A stretch of 64,000 nucleotides of DNA from Datnioides undecimradiatus (lineage: Eukaryota; Chordata; Actinopteri; Lobotiformes; Datnioididae): contig WARS01000010.1 of the NCBI GenBank assembly GCA_008933995.1, positions 10,023,001-10,087,000 on the forward strand, in the 5' to 3' direction. The notes beneath the pieces were generated by a model. It worked only from the letters and a program-made list of their open reading frames with translations, did no database searches and was not told the DNA's origin. This document shows, one piece after another, positions 23,701 through 36,230 of this stretch. The position numbers and the translations under genes were made by a program. Position 1 is the stretch's first letter. Every line of letters begins with the position of its first letter.

Positions 23701-26700
23701 CAAGAAGGTACGAACAACTTTGCTGTGTGATGTGTACAGATGACGGGCCACCATTTAGCTGAAGCATGCAGAAACCTTAACTGTGATAATGGGACTTTGG
23801 TACTGCTGACAATGCCTGGCTGTCCCTCTCACCTCTCAGCATTGCTGTCAAACCCATAATCACAGTAATGAACGCCCTCTCAGGTGCTATAACACGCCAT
23901 ACCGAAAGCCGTTATCGCTCCATGGTCTTATCATCTAGCAGCTCTACCGTGGAATATATGCCTCCGGGGGGGAAAAATGGACTCATGCAGTCAAGCGACT
24001 TATTATCAAATGAAATCACTGCCGCCCACTTGGTGAGCATGAGGTGTCAATATGGAGTGTGGAGGAAACACCCATCTTGATGGAGTGACACGCCGTGGGA
24101 CCTGCTTGGTTTCAGAGGTTTTGTATCTAATGTGAAGCAAGGTAACACGAGGGTAAGTACAGTTCCAGGTAATGTCGGAATTAATCATTTTATGTAAAGC
24201 AGTGATTGTACTGGGTATAGCCTCTCTGCTGCTCCAGCCGTGAATTAGATCCTCACAGAAGCCGAGGCGGAGATTCAGTAATCAAGGCACACATTTTTTT
24301 AGGCTAGCAGTGGTGGAGTGGACTGGAGGCTAAAGGCAGATGCTGCAGCATGCAGTACAGTACTGCTGGGGTTGCAGTGTAGCTCTACAGAGGTATGGTC
24401 CCAGACAATATTTGATCTGTCCAGCGAGCACTGGATTTCTGTGATCACCTTTACTCTTTACGCATCTTGAGCGGATTGGATGGCGAACCAATAGCAAAGA
24501 AGCCATGTCGCAATGCAACCAAGACTCACTGAAATGCAAACTCAAATCTGATCTGATATTTTTCTGCCGATACATTGGTTTTATTTTGCATACATAACAA
24601 CATAATAATCCAAAGCTCAAGAGAGAGAACGGTGTGTGGACATGGGCATAAATTAGCCTCTATAGAGTCTTTACTCTGGTCATTACCGAAGCTGAAATTA
24701 GACTGAAATGGCAATATAATTATCCATTCCTCCATGTTTCTTAAAAAGCAACAGGATGTAAACACAGAGAATGCTTATCATGCTGGTGTAGCATCAATCT
24801 CATTCCTGCTCACTGTTACCGATACAGTAATGTGTATTGTTGAATAAACCTTCTGTCTTGCTCATAGACCAGTCATCCTTGTGTTTGTTAGCTTCTACAT
24901 TCATTATCATCAGGTTCCTAGCTAAACTGCTGCAGTAACTTCTAAACTGCACAAGCAACAAGCAAAGAGCTCATTTCCACCATCCTCTGAGATGGAGTCG
25001 TACTGACCATAGTTTGAATGTACAACCTGGAGCCAAGATTTATGCAATTCCATTTGAATGCACGTGCATATGCATCTGGGTTTTATTTTCTGACACTTAA
25101 AATGAAGATATAATTAACATAATTTGTACATATGTTACATTAAAAAAAAAAAGAAATAGGCCTGCTACAAGCTCCCCATCGTGCCAGTGACCCTATAACT
25201 TCCCAATAACTGAGCTTTTCCAAAACCAGCTGTCACAGCTTTCAGTGTTTTTCCTGTGCAAGACAAGACTCAACTGTCGAAAAATAACGACAATTTAATC
25301 TGGTTTAGCCATAATTGCTGCTTATTGATTGATAATTGTTTTGATTGACGTTCAGCGAGACACTAATTGTCAGCTTCTGGAGTTATCAGAGGAATTAGTG
25401 GTTGTCTTTGTTGCCCTGCTCCTTCAGACTTTGATCGTTATGATGTACGGTATGGTTGATTGACAGGCAGATGAATGGAGTCTGCCAATTTGACTTGGGT
25501 GTGTGAACAGAGAATCACACATGTGTGCACTTGCCCTGATACATGCATGGTCTCTAACACATCATTACAAATATTCATCATAAAACCTCTAAAATGATTT
25601 TTATTTTATATTTTACTCATTTTCACCAAAATCCCCAGATCGTGTTGTAGCAAATATTAATTTTACACTTCTGTGTATAGTCTTTCCTATTGTAAACAGC
25701 AGCTGGTTTCAAAGTTGCAGCACTAAAACTTGAGGTATTCCTTAGCTTATGAGGTCTGTATGTCTGTTCTATAAGCAGAACTGTCTCTGTAGCATCATCA
25801 GAAGGAGCCAGACTTCCAAAAGAACAGTTTTAGGGGCCAAGCAAGATGTTCTATTCAGCAATTATTTTCAAATATAGAAAACAAGTGTTTCAGAGTTGGT
25901 CATATTCATAAAAATTAGTGGTTTATGCTATATTAAGCAGGTCAGTGTTATGTTTTTGGCATTAAGTTTGAAGCCGATGACTAAACACAATTCTGACAAA
26001 GAGACGGTTTACTTGTGTTCACCACACATCTTTTAGTCAAGTACTATTCAAGCTAAGGCTAAGCTAAGTTTTCTTTTAGCAGTCAGTTGAATTCATTACA
26101 TTGATCCTGGCAGTTAGTAGGTGCAAATATTTGGTAACATTAATGATTGTGTAAGAGCTTGTTTTTTTGGGTACAACCTGCTTTAAGGGAAAGTTAGAAA
26201 ATTAATGGAAAACAAAAAGTATATGTAACTCCATTTGCACCAATTTTGTCTAAAAACAAAATTGAAAATTAGTTCTATAAAAATGTGATTTATAGGAAGT
26301 CAGACAGGCTCACTCATATAGAATCAGTCATCGCTTGAGTTCATCGCGTTGAGGATTTTGTCCTCAAAAACACACAAACAGTAACACAAGCATGGCAGCA
26401 GGAACAAACATACATATAGACTTAGAACTAAGCTCCAACCAGTCAGCTGCAGCCTAGGCCACAACCTTTCCAAAGCCACTGCACAATTCATTTGATCCAC
26501 GATTCCACGAGTCAAAGGCCGAGCACTAACCTTTCACAATGACAGGACCATGGGGGGAATCATGACATAGACTGAAGATCATCTCCTGCTACAGCTCCAG
26601 GTTAAAGACACAAAACAATGGCAGAGCAATCCTCACTCTATCTCAGTCTGAGCAGCACTGCAGTCTTATTTTTCTCTCAAAAGAGCAAATACATTTGCTG

Positions 26701-27177
26701 CTTACTGATGTCACAATGTTTCCACTGCATGTTTTTACTCCATATTAACTTATTGCAGTTTTTATCGCTATATTATCATGAGCATTCAGCCTCATTCAAA
26801 GATGTAGTCACTTAGAGACATTGAAGCATGTGAAAGATAATTGAAAACAACTCGAATGATCTCAACCCAAGGGCTTCATTTCCGTCATTTTAATTAAAAT
26901 AAAGCATTTTTATTCCTGTGGCACCTAGAGTTGTAACAGTTCCTGTCAAAAGCTATCAAGCAGACGACAGAAATGGAAAGTTTTACATCTTCTACAGTTA
27001 ATCAGAGACAAATGCACTGACAATAGTTTTTCTTTATTGTGCAGTTTTCTTCCCTTAAACAAGTACATTCATTTTATTAATTTCAGCTTATGCCACACAA
27101 CTAATGAGAGGATGAGCAAATAAGAAATCTGTGTCAGTGGAACAAAATACTTGCACCTTAGCATTCGGCGTATCATC
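17476..27177. other. Intergenic region, no gene seen
   Basis: Mostly AT-rich, with a (CA)n microsatellite at 20677-20704, an A17 tract near 19278 and a T-rich tract near 18322. Stretches about 18090-18240 and 18590-18800 contain homeodomain-like cores (for example GATTAATTAAACTAATCC near 18171) and might be regulatory. ORFs of 60-110 codons occur on both strands but none shows a known domain. Confidence 0.5.
20677..20704. repeat. (CA)n microsatellite
   Basis: Uninterrupted CA run. Confidence 0.95.
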
Positions 27178-27179
27178 TA

Positions 27180-27386
27180 CACCGCGTTCCACATTATTAT
27201 GCAAATTGTGTTTAAAGGTCATAAAGGTCATTTTTTTGTCTGTCAGTTTAAACACATGGATGGGAATGTGTGTCAGGGCTCTTCCAATCACTCCAATCAA
27301 TCTCAGACACCTGTGCCAATTAGTTTGCAGGTGAGTCCAAATAAAGGGAAAACTACTTAAGAATGGATGTTCCACATTATTAAGCA
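27180..27386 (+). repeat. Left arm of the Tc1-like element, with outer and inner direct repeats
   Basis: The outer copy of the 18-bp core is at 27186-27203 and the inner copy at 27369-27386, start-to-start spacing 183 bp. They differ at one base (ATGCA versus AAGCA). The inner copy ends 20 bp before the transposase ATG. In related elements these are the transposase binding sites. Confidence 0.88.
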
Positions 27387-27406
27387 GACCACCATTTTCC
27401 AGCAAT

Positions 27407-28380
27407 ATGGGGAAGAAGAAGGATCTCTCTGCTGCCGAAAAGCGAGAAATAGTTCAATGCCTAGGAGAAGGTATGACAACTTTAGATATTTCAAAACAAC
27501 TTCACCGTGATCATCGTACAATACAGAGATTTGTAGCCGATTCAGAACACACACGGGTTCGAGCAGATAAAGGACCAATGAGGAAGATTTCTGCCAGACA
27601 AATGCGTCGGGTTAAGAGAGCAGCTGCTAAAATGCCACTGCAAAGCAGCAAACAGGTATTGTGCCAAGAACATCAAGGTGTAGGATCCTCAAGAGGGTTG
27701 CAGTTATGCATAAACCTCATTCAGCCACCCTTAACCAAAGCTCAGAAGCAGAAACGCCTGCAGTGGGCCTACACGTACATGAAGACTAATTTCCAAACAG
27801 TGTTGTTCACTGATGAGTGCCGTGCAACCCTGGATGGTCCAGATGGATGGAGTCGTGGATGGTTGGTGAACGGCCACCATGTCCCGACAAGGCTGCGACG
27901 TCAGCAAGGAGGTGGTGGCGTCATGTTTTGGGCTGGAATCATGGGGAGAGAGCTGGTCGGCCCCTTCAAGGTCCCTGAAGGTGTAAAAATGACCTCTGTG
28001 AAATATGTGGAGTTTCTTCTGTGGTACAAAAAAAAGAACCGTGCCTTTTGTAGCAAGATCATCTTTATGCATGACAATGCACCATCCCATGCTGCAAGGA
28101 ATACCTGTGCATCATTGACTGCTATGGGCATAAAACAAGAAAACCTCATGGTGTGGCCCCATCCTCCCCTGATCTCAACCCTATTGAGAACCTTTGGAGC
28201 ATCATGAAGCAAAAGATCTAGGAGGGTGGGAGGCAATTCACATCAAAACAGCATCTCTGGGAGGCTATTCTGACATTCTGCAAAGAAATTCCAGCAGAAA
28301 CCATCCAAACACTGACAACTTCCATGGATGCAAGAATTGTGAAGCTCCTATCCAATAAGGGGTCCTATGTCAAAATGTAA
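27407..28380 (+). pseudogene. Tc1-like transposase, inactivated
   Basis: The first ORF (27407-28207) starts MGKKKDLSAAEKREIV. An N-terminal helix-turn-helix (TTLDISKQLHRDHRTIQRFV) and a basic link (PMRKISARQMRR) are followed by the catalytic domain: FTDE (first Asp), GGGGVMFWAGI, and MHDNAPSHAA (second Asp). A one-base loss near 28160 then shifts the frame, so the third box (SPDLNPIENLW, with the Glu) lies in another frame at about 28165-28197. A TAG at 28219-28221 interrupts that frame before the natural end, YVKM then TAA at 28378-28380. Around 27680-27727 the family-like residues KRVAVMHKPHSA read in a different frame again, so there is a compensating pair of indels. Allowing for this the protein would be about 324 residues, near the usual Tc1 length. 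It cannot make active transposase. Confidence 0.9.
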
Positions 28381-28511
28381 TTTGGCCTGTTAAGATATTT
28401 TTGATTGAAAGAGCTTTTTGATTTCAGCAAATATAACCTGCAAATGCTTGCAGTTTAACTAATGACCATTTTCAGTTGTTTACAACAATAAAATGTTTTG
28501 AAACTCTATTG

Positions 28512-28708
28512 TGCGTAATAATGTGGAACAGTGCATTTTAAGATTTTGATTTTTTTTAAAAAACCGTTATGATTTGGAGGTTTGTTCAAAAACAGTTAAG
28601 TTATACTCTAATGCTTGATGACTTGAAAATTATGAGAACTATCATTTTTATAGATTTAGGAAAAAGAGAGAAAAATTACATTTGCATAATAATGTGGAAC
28701 GCAGTGTA
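28512..28708 (-). repeat. Right arm of the Tc1-like element, with inner and outer direct repeats
   Basis: The inner copy (28512-28529) and outer copy (28683-28700) are 171 bp apart start to start, both in reverse orientation relative to the left arm. The outer copy runs to the TA duplication at 28707-28708. Confidence 0.88.
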
Positions 28709-31700
28709 ATTAGTTACGTATAACTAAAATATAAATCTACTGTAGATCTTAAAGTAATGAATATTTTTTTTTTCTTCCTGTTTCAAATACGACCAATAAA
28801 TAGTGATGTTTTTTCAGTTGGATCATTCAGTGCACTAAGTACTGACTTGGTGAAAAGACAAGTCTAAAATATGCTAAATCCGACTGAAAAGTGAATTTTT
28901 GTTATGCATCCTTGTTAAGTCTAGAATTAACTAGAATTTTAACTTGGCCCGATTTAGCCATGTATTAGCATACATTTGAGATCCAAGTCACAGAGGAAAC
29001 AATTGTGTTTTTAGTTGAGTTACCGTCTTACCAAAAATGTCACACAAGGACAGTTAATTAGGTTTTATTATGAGAAACCAATGAAAAACTGAAAATATGC
29101 TAATACATGAGGGGCACAAGCAGGTCCTGTTCTGATCTGCAATTAAATTTGGTTAAGGCAGAGTCTGGTGCTCTTTTATTTACTGCATGTTATACATATA
29201 TGAACATATCACACATCATCAGTAGGCCATGTGCATACACATGCACACTAATGACAGCCCTGTTTGATATGAGGGCTTATTTTGTTTTGTTTTCTTGAAT
29301 TCATTTTATTTTACAGGAAATCTGTTGCTAGAAGCAGCAACATATTTGTGTAAATCAGAGATCTGCTCAGTGGTCATTAGTCTTGGACCTGTGTTGCATT
29401 AAGATATCATCATCCAAATAGTGTGGGCATGATTTTTGTAAGAAAAGTATATAATTCCACTTTTAAATGGATGGTTTTAATGGTTTGAATATGACCTTCT
29501 TCACCTGCAAGTCACCAGGACAGTGCTAATGGAACGTGCAAACTGTCAACTGTGTTAAGCCAGCTCTCCGCCCATTAGGATCCATATTATTACCTTGGAT
29601 AGCCAGCTAATCATGTAATGTACTGTATATGTTGACTTGTGAATCACACATGCAGTGCATGTAGTAGGTGTCATCCTGAGCCAGAGACCAAAGCCACAGC
29701 TGTATAGACAGAGCAGCAGGCAAAACTCATGATAGGATACACGCCACTTCAAAAGTGACTGAAAACAAGTCGGAATCTTAACAGATATCTTTACTTTGTC
29801 AGTTTGAACATACATTAGTTTTCCCATTGAGCACAACTCTCACTCCCACTGTTCACCTTTGTGATAAAATACAGTCAACTCAAAACATATAGGAGTTGAA
29901 ATTAATTTGGCTCTTAAAAGACCCAGATTAATCTCTGCCTGAGGTCAAATCAAAGGAACTGTCTGGGACTGACAATGCAGAGTTACAAAACACAGGAAGA
30001 TGGAGTGTGGAAAAAAATAATTTTGAGATAAATTGATATTCTGGGCCGTGAAGGTCATAGACCCTCAGGATTAAATACACAACACATTGTGTTTGTTGAT
30101 TGATTCTTAGTTGGGGCTATTTTTCTTTTGCGGGCAGTGCCATACTGTGCATTAGCATCAAGCACACAGCTCGCAGGAAATGGTGGATTGAACAGTGTTG
30201 AAGAGCAAAAATCGTTTTCTAATGTAGCTGTGTCTGGAGAGTGCGGCCTATGCACCTGAGAGGAATGCATCAGAATGAAAATGTTGAATAAGCCAACTGC
30301 AACATTACATTATATGTGATATCAATAATAATGATACAGTAATATAATGCATACTATAATGCAAACAGTCCCATTCTGCATGATAATAACTGTTACCTTT
30401 GATCATTTGTGTAGCTGTTCATAGTTATATACTTCACTGAGGGTTTTACTTTGTGCAGTATGACCACTGGCTTTTGGTGGCTAACGTTAGCAAACCTTTG
30501 ATAGATTCTGCCAGTTGTGGCCACTGTAAAAGTAAAGTGAAAACTAATATAGGCTCACTTTAGGTGAATGACCTGACTGTTCCTTCAACTGTGTCATTTG
30601 TCATCTGACCGCTTTATCTGGGCAAAAATAACCTAAAGCACTTGCTTGTTTTGTTAGAATCCCTACATTATGTTAGCATACGGGTTCAAATTGTTAGCTG
30701 TCAGTGGCTTCATGGATTGAGGTTTGCAGCAAGTGTACGTATTTCAAACTCCAGTCCACAAGTGGGATGATTAACATGATTAATGAAGTTTCACTTAATA
30801 AGTCACGGAGATTATTCCCATTAACTGCAATCCTGGATTCCACATGAGCTGCGGATACCAGGACGGAGGTAGTCTGTTACTGCTCACTCACTTACCATGT
30901 TACATTACAGCGTGGAGCTGAAGGGAATACTGAATCCTCATAAAAATGCTATCCTCCGTGTTCGCTGCATCTTAGCAAATCAGTCATGCATTTTCCAATT
31001 ACAGCTCTACAGTCACCAAGCCCCATTCACAATCACTAGAGCAGGCGCAAACAAGAAGATTAAGAATAAATGATATGACACACAATCACATCTCTAACCA
31101 GACCATGACAGAGCTAACCAACACAGTCTGACTCTTCACAAGAAAGGGTAAAATGGAAATCTTTTCAGAAACGGTGCGAAGCAAAGTGAGAAAGAAGCAA
31201 AAAGATTCGCGGCGACGATAGAAGTTGTTGTGATTGATTACATGTGATGTACAGCAATTAAAAGAAATTAACAATTTGCATTTTAATAACATTATTATCA
31301 TCAGTTAAATGAATTCATTAGTCTTGATTAGTTTGGTATCAGTATGACAAGTGCAGCTCAATAGAGCGTGATGACACTAATAGAAGGCTGAGGGATGCAA
31401 CAGAGCTGAGACAGATAGAAGGAGAGATAGGAAGGTTGTGGTGATAGGGGGGCATATACAGTATGCATGGGGAGGGGGATTTTATCAGTAGACTAATCCA
31501 AAGACTGTAAAAATCAAATACCACCAAGCACCAAAAAAAAAAAAAAAAATGCCTGGGCAACTTGGATGTATGCATTTTTTGAAATTACAAATTCTAAGAT
31601 GATTGATCGGAGCTAAAGATTTAGAATGCAAACATCAAAATGAACTCTTACTTTACGTCCAGAGAGAAACACACTGCTTGAAGGGTTGTTACTGACTTCT

Positions 31701-32250
31701 GTTTCATGTCTACACTGGTAAAGTGCAGCAGTTGTTGCTGTTTTGGAAATCAGATCAGTTTTAGATACATGTGCAGAAATGCATTTTTCATTGTATGGAA
31801 TATTTAATTGAAGTAGCTTTTTAAAAAGGATAATCTAAATCTAAATCTCCTGATTTGATTCTCTTTGAATACTTTGAAATTAACAGTTCATAGTTAAAAC
31901 TTGCCCTGCAATATTCAGCCTGACCAATACTCACCATCATGCCTGAATTGTTTAAGCCCTTCTTCAGCAGATGGAATACCACAGTAGTCATTTCATGCCT
32001 TGGGTAGTTTTATATCACAAGACCTCCACATGATCTCCTTACAACTTTATCTCCACAGAAAAGTACACTTTGACTTAATGAGATGGGATTATTTTGTCAA
32101 AGTTGTGCCATTTCTGTCTTTTCTCTGTAGATTGTTGCAAAACCAAAACTTTATCTTTACTTTTTGAGTAAATGTTTTATTGGGGTCAGCATACCTAGGT
32201 CCTCGCCTTTGCCACTCAACTTGCAATGCACATAACCTCAGTGCCTATAT
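28709..32250. other. Intergenic region, no gene seen
   Basis: AT-rich sequence with an A18 tract near 31532. No recognisable coding potential, repeat family or RNA gene was found. Confidence 0.5.
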
Positions 32251-32374
32251 TGGTGGGCCCACAGGATGCTGTCCCTCGTCACCTATTCTGTTTGTAAAAT
32301 TCATGGACAAGATCTCAAGGGTTTAAGGCTTGGGAACCTCAGAATTCCATCGATGCTCTTTGCAGATGATGTGG

Positions 32375-32426
<52 letters not shown>

Positions 32427-32508
32427 ACGTGTGAAGTGACTGGACTAAAAGGTCAGGATCTATAGGTATGAGGTCATGGTTCTTTCCCAGAATATGGTGG
32501 ATTGCGCC
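32251..32508 (+). pseudogene. LINE reverse-transcriptase fragment interrupted by a (GT)n microsatellite
   Basis: Frame one at 32261 reads GC-x-x-x-SPILFVKFMDKISR, a reverse-transcriptase block. After a frameshift, 32347-32379 reads PSMLFADDVVL, holding the FADD catalytic box. A (GT)n run follows, and beyond it GTGTGAAGTGACTGG and EVMVLSQNMVDCA (32470-32508) continue the same protein family. The wording matches an abundant fish LINE with LLFADDVVL and MVL(C/S)RKMVDCS motifs. Frameshifts, stops and the missing ends show that it is a dead fragment. The clade is not assigned. Confidence 0.8.
32378..32425. repeat. (GT)n microsatellite inside the LINE fragment
   Basis: About 24 GT units replace the reverse-transcriptase sequence between the FADD box and the next conserved block. 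Confidence 0.95.
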
Positions 32509-33404
32509 ATTGTTTCATTTCTTGTTGTGAGAGGCTGCCCTTATCTTATTATATCAGTTTTAGGTTTTTCAGTATCAAGTTTTTAAGATATTGCGATTTT
32601 CAAACACCAGGTATCACCTTCAAAATTACATGCTGATATGTAACTACAGCCAAACCATTCCCTGACAAATGTGCAGTCACCATCTTGGTCCATGAGATGT
32701 GGGATTTTTTAAATTGTAATTTGTAGAGCATAGCCAGTGATGAAGTGCTATTTTTTGGGTTGTTTATTGAAATGTTTGGAACAGTTGTGGATTTCCTATT
32801 ACTCTGCTTTATATGTTAATTTTTAAATTTTTGCTGTCATCTCAAAAAAATTTTCCCCCCAAGGGTGCAATTTTAACATCTGGCCAGGAACAGTTAACGA
32901 ATGAACATTTTCTAGGAAATGAGCATTGTCCCAGACAGGATAATAACAACATTAACCAAAAAAAAAAAAGAAAAAAAGTGATGACTCAATTTAGCATTCA
33001 CTCACTGGTCCAACCAGACAGTTTAGGAGCTTTAAACAATTAACAGCTGATATCGTGCCCTCAGTGGGAGGAAAGAGCCATTTTATGCTTAATCTGTAGA
33101 TCAGCACCACCATGTGCACTTCATAATTAGCACAACTACTTAACGCAGCTCTTCTGTAACACAAGCTCCCATACATGTTCTCCATACAGTTTACATGCAA
33201 TACTGCACATGCTTATAGGACATGATGAAAAGCGCTTTCACATACCAACTAGTTGTTCTTATCCTGGGTTTATAACTACTTCTCCGTCCTCATCCAAAAA
33301 ACTAACACAGATTGTCGTCCCAGCTCCACTCCAGCTGAGGACAAACATTTATTTTTGTACGGCGTCGAGTGTTTCTTGCGTGTTTCCCAAGTGCCCAGGC
33401 TTAT

Positions 33405-33480
33405 AGGTAATTAATTAAGTCAAAAGGAAGGCTACGCTAATTCTCTTTACTGATTATCATCAATTAATTAATGGTTACAT
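33405..33480. promoter_or_regulatory. Cluster of homeodomain-type binding cores
   Basis: TAATTAATTAAG (33408-33419), CGCTAATTCTC, TGATTATCATC and TCAATTAATTAATGG (33460-33474) lie within 75 bp. Paired TAATTA palindromes of this kind bind homeodomain dimers and are typical of developmental enhancers. Function is inference. Confidence 0.3.
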
Positions 33481-34703
33481 GGTGAGATAAGACAACAGTA
33501 GCCTCTGTGCGGAGCGAAAAGCCAACAATTATTTAGCCAAAGCCTGGAACAGTCGAAAGTACTGTTACTACTCCTGGGAGCTGCATAAACAGTCCAATCT
33601 GTCTGGGCTGCAGCACGGTGTGTGGTGCCTGCATGAGCGATTGTGTGTGTGCATGGTTCTGTTTTGTACGTAATGCTAGCCAGACAGGTAAGGTTTGGTT
33701 TATAAAATTAATAAATTACATTTAAATGTGTTTGTTTAGGTTTTACTTAAACTAAAAATGAGAACTACAAAATCTATTTTTATATTCCATATATTATATA
33801 TATGGGATATTGTGCTGCATGTGCTGAAAGATTTAGTTAAATTGAGTTAAATTGTATCATCCTGCCATTTATACAACTCATACGCGTATGTCTAAGATGT
33901 AGATAAACTGACAATATTTTAAACATGAACCAAAGTCAATCAAATAACAAAGTGTGATACTTATCTGAAATATATCTTCAAAAAAAAAATCATTTGGTTA
34001 TATTGAATGAAATATGAAAAAGTGTTATGTAGTGTTAACTTATGTGTAGAGCTCTCTCAGGCCCTTTGCATGCACTTTTGAGACGTTCCCCAGCTTCATC
34101 AGTTCATCCGATCATATCAAACTCGCCCTACACAGACAATGATGTCTTGGATGCATTTGGTACTGCAGAACAAAATCTGAATCAAATGATTATGAGCTAA
34201 ATATCATTGCATCTAAAATTTGGATGCAGTTGGTACAGCATCTGTTCGGAGCACATCATCTATTCATGCCTGAATATATACAAATATATTTGTTGTTTAC
34301 ATCGAAAGGATGCACAGTGGCTTGTTTGATGATCTTTTCAACCCACCAGATCTACAAGAGAAAACACCACTGGAAGAATTTAATGATCAGGCAGTGTGAC
34401 AATGTCCTAGTGGAAAGATATCACTTGGCTACATTGTGTGCATCTACAAAGTCCATCTCTTTTCTGTTTGAAAATGTCCGAATATGGATTTAAGCATTAA
34501 TCTTTGTGACATTTCTTTCTGCCATACGTTTGCTGATCTGACTCTGAGCAAGGCTGAAAAGTCACTGCACAGGACCGGATGAATGCATTAAATAGGTTAT
34601 CTGGTGTTGAAACAGCCACAGATGCGTATGCTCTGTACTGTGACTGGGAATGCGTATGTGTGTGTGAATCTATGGGGTGCCATGTATCTCTGTGTGCTGT
34701 GAA

Positions 34704-34706
<3 letters not shown>

Positions 34707-34735
<29 letters not shown>
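34707..34735. repeat. (GT)n microsatellite
   Basis: GT run preceded by interrupted GTGTGTGAATC units. Confidence 0.92.
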
Positions 34736-34737
<2 letters not shown>

Positions 34738-36230
34738 TTCCCTGGCTTGTATCTGCTGTTGACCATGTGGGTGGATGGATATGTGATGTGTATCAGTAGT
34801 GACTGTCTGTGCAGAGAGGTCTTCGTCTAAAAGGCTTGCCGCACGGGAAGAAGCACAACACTGGGAATACCTTTCTTCCAAGATCAATAAACAGCTTAAC
34901 CAAGTATTTCACAGTGTGCTCCTGTGGGAGCCTCGGACACAGCACGCATTTGAGAAACCCCCACTGCAGGAACCGGGTTTCTTTTTAAACCCCCCAACTT
35001 CCTCCTAAGTAGCCGAATTGATATACAGCAGTGAGATCTCCATTCATTTGTGGGGTCATTTATATCATTATTGCCATTCTGGTGCTTGGGAAGGGTGAAG
35101 CAGTCGCTCCAAAGTAAATGGATTTCACAGGCTTGAGGAAATTGAATGGATATATTCAGTGAAATGTTTGCGACAGGAGGAAATATTGGGCCAAATCGGG
35201 CTAAAACTTCCTCTGGGGCTCTGTTGTGTTTGGGTTTCTTGTGCCAAGGAGGAAATTTCATGACAAACAATGAATATATTTTACCTGTAATGGAGTCAAG
35301 CACAAAGCATTTTGTGTGTAATGTTGATGTGACATCTACTTTAGCTAATCCGGCAACACAAACCAGAGCTGAGGTGCACATATTGGTAAAAAAAACCCCA
35401 AAACCCACCAACAGCAAGCTTTTCAGGTGATAATTTGTAGGAGTAAATTAGACCCAAGAGCTGACAGGTGCTCTTAATGCACTGCTGATGGCAAAGCAGA
35501 GTGCCACTTTGCAGCCCCCCTCCCCACCTGGCTGATGACTGGGTTCCTCTCCTCGTCTGAGTCTCCTCAGGTGTTTCAAAATGATAATTTTTTTCCGAGA
35601 TACTTATAGATAAACTTGTGGAGGAGTGGGAGAACTAAGCTTCTGTCATGACACATGTTGGAATCCTCCATGTCTAAATGCACCTGTAATGAGATCTGGT
35701 CCACTTTTCTTGCCTTGGCAGCCCACCAATAATCACGTTATTTCAAATTGACCCCCCCCCCCCGCAAAACCCCCGCACGGCGCAAATTAAAGACCTTTTC
35801 TTTCCACTGGAGTCTGCTATTTTCAGCCGGCTGTCAAAAACCACTCACAGGCCGAAAATGTCAAGTTTTTGCTGTTCTTTTTGAAACATCGAGGTGTTTA
35901 ACGGGGGGCTAAAAATAGATCACGACACATGCATAATTGATGATTGTGCTTTGATGGACTTCAGTTACCTTGTGGATTGAACTGTTTTTAATAATGCCCC
36001 AGTATGAAGCGTCTTTCAAGGGGATTCCCAGAAAGATTCAATAAGGGTATAATAATCATGATGAATGGCTTGTTAATTGTGTTTGACTTGATTTGGTCAT
36101 CCTCAGGAGGAGGCAAACTGAGCCCAGTGGAGAGAGTATAGACAATGACAAAGGACTGAAAGAAAGAAAAAGTTGAGGGGGGGTACTTCAGGACTCCTGG
36201 AAGTTCGAAGTGATTTCTTTATTCCCAATC

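Larger units (their letters stand above)
27180..28706 (+). mobile_element. Full-length but inactive Tc1-like DNA transposon with IR/DR ends
   Basis: The 1527-bp element is flanked by a TA duplication (27178-27179 and 28707-28708). Its ends start CACCGCGTTCCACATTATTA on the left and the reverse complement, with one mismatch, on the right; the inverted match runs about 29 bp with the TA. Each arm has a second copy of the core GTTCCACATTATTAWGCA about 170-185 bp inside the outer one, the IR/DR layout of Sleeping Beauty-type elements. A single transposase gene lies between the arms and is broken. The near-identical ends suggest a fairly recent copy. I cannot name the family with confidence. Confidence 0.93.

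Noticed and set aside
34896-35417. 173-codon ORF on the minus strand
   Set aside because: No recognisable motif, and the opposite strand is also open over much of it (35146-35430).
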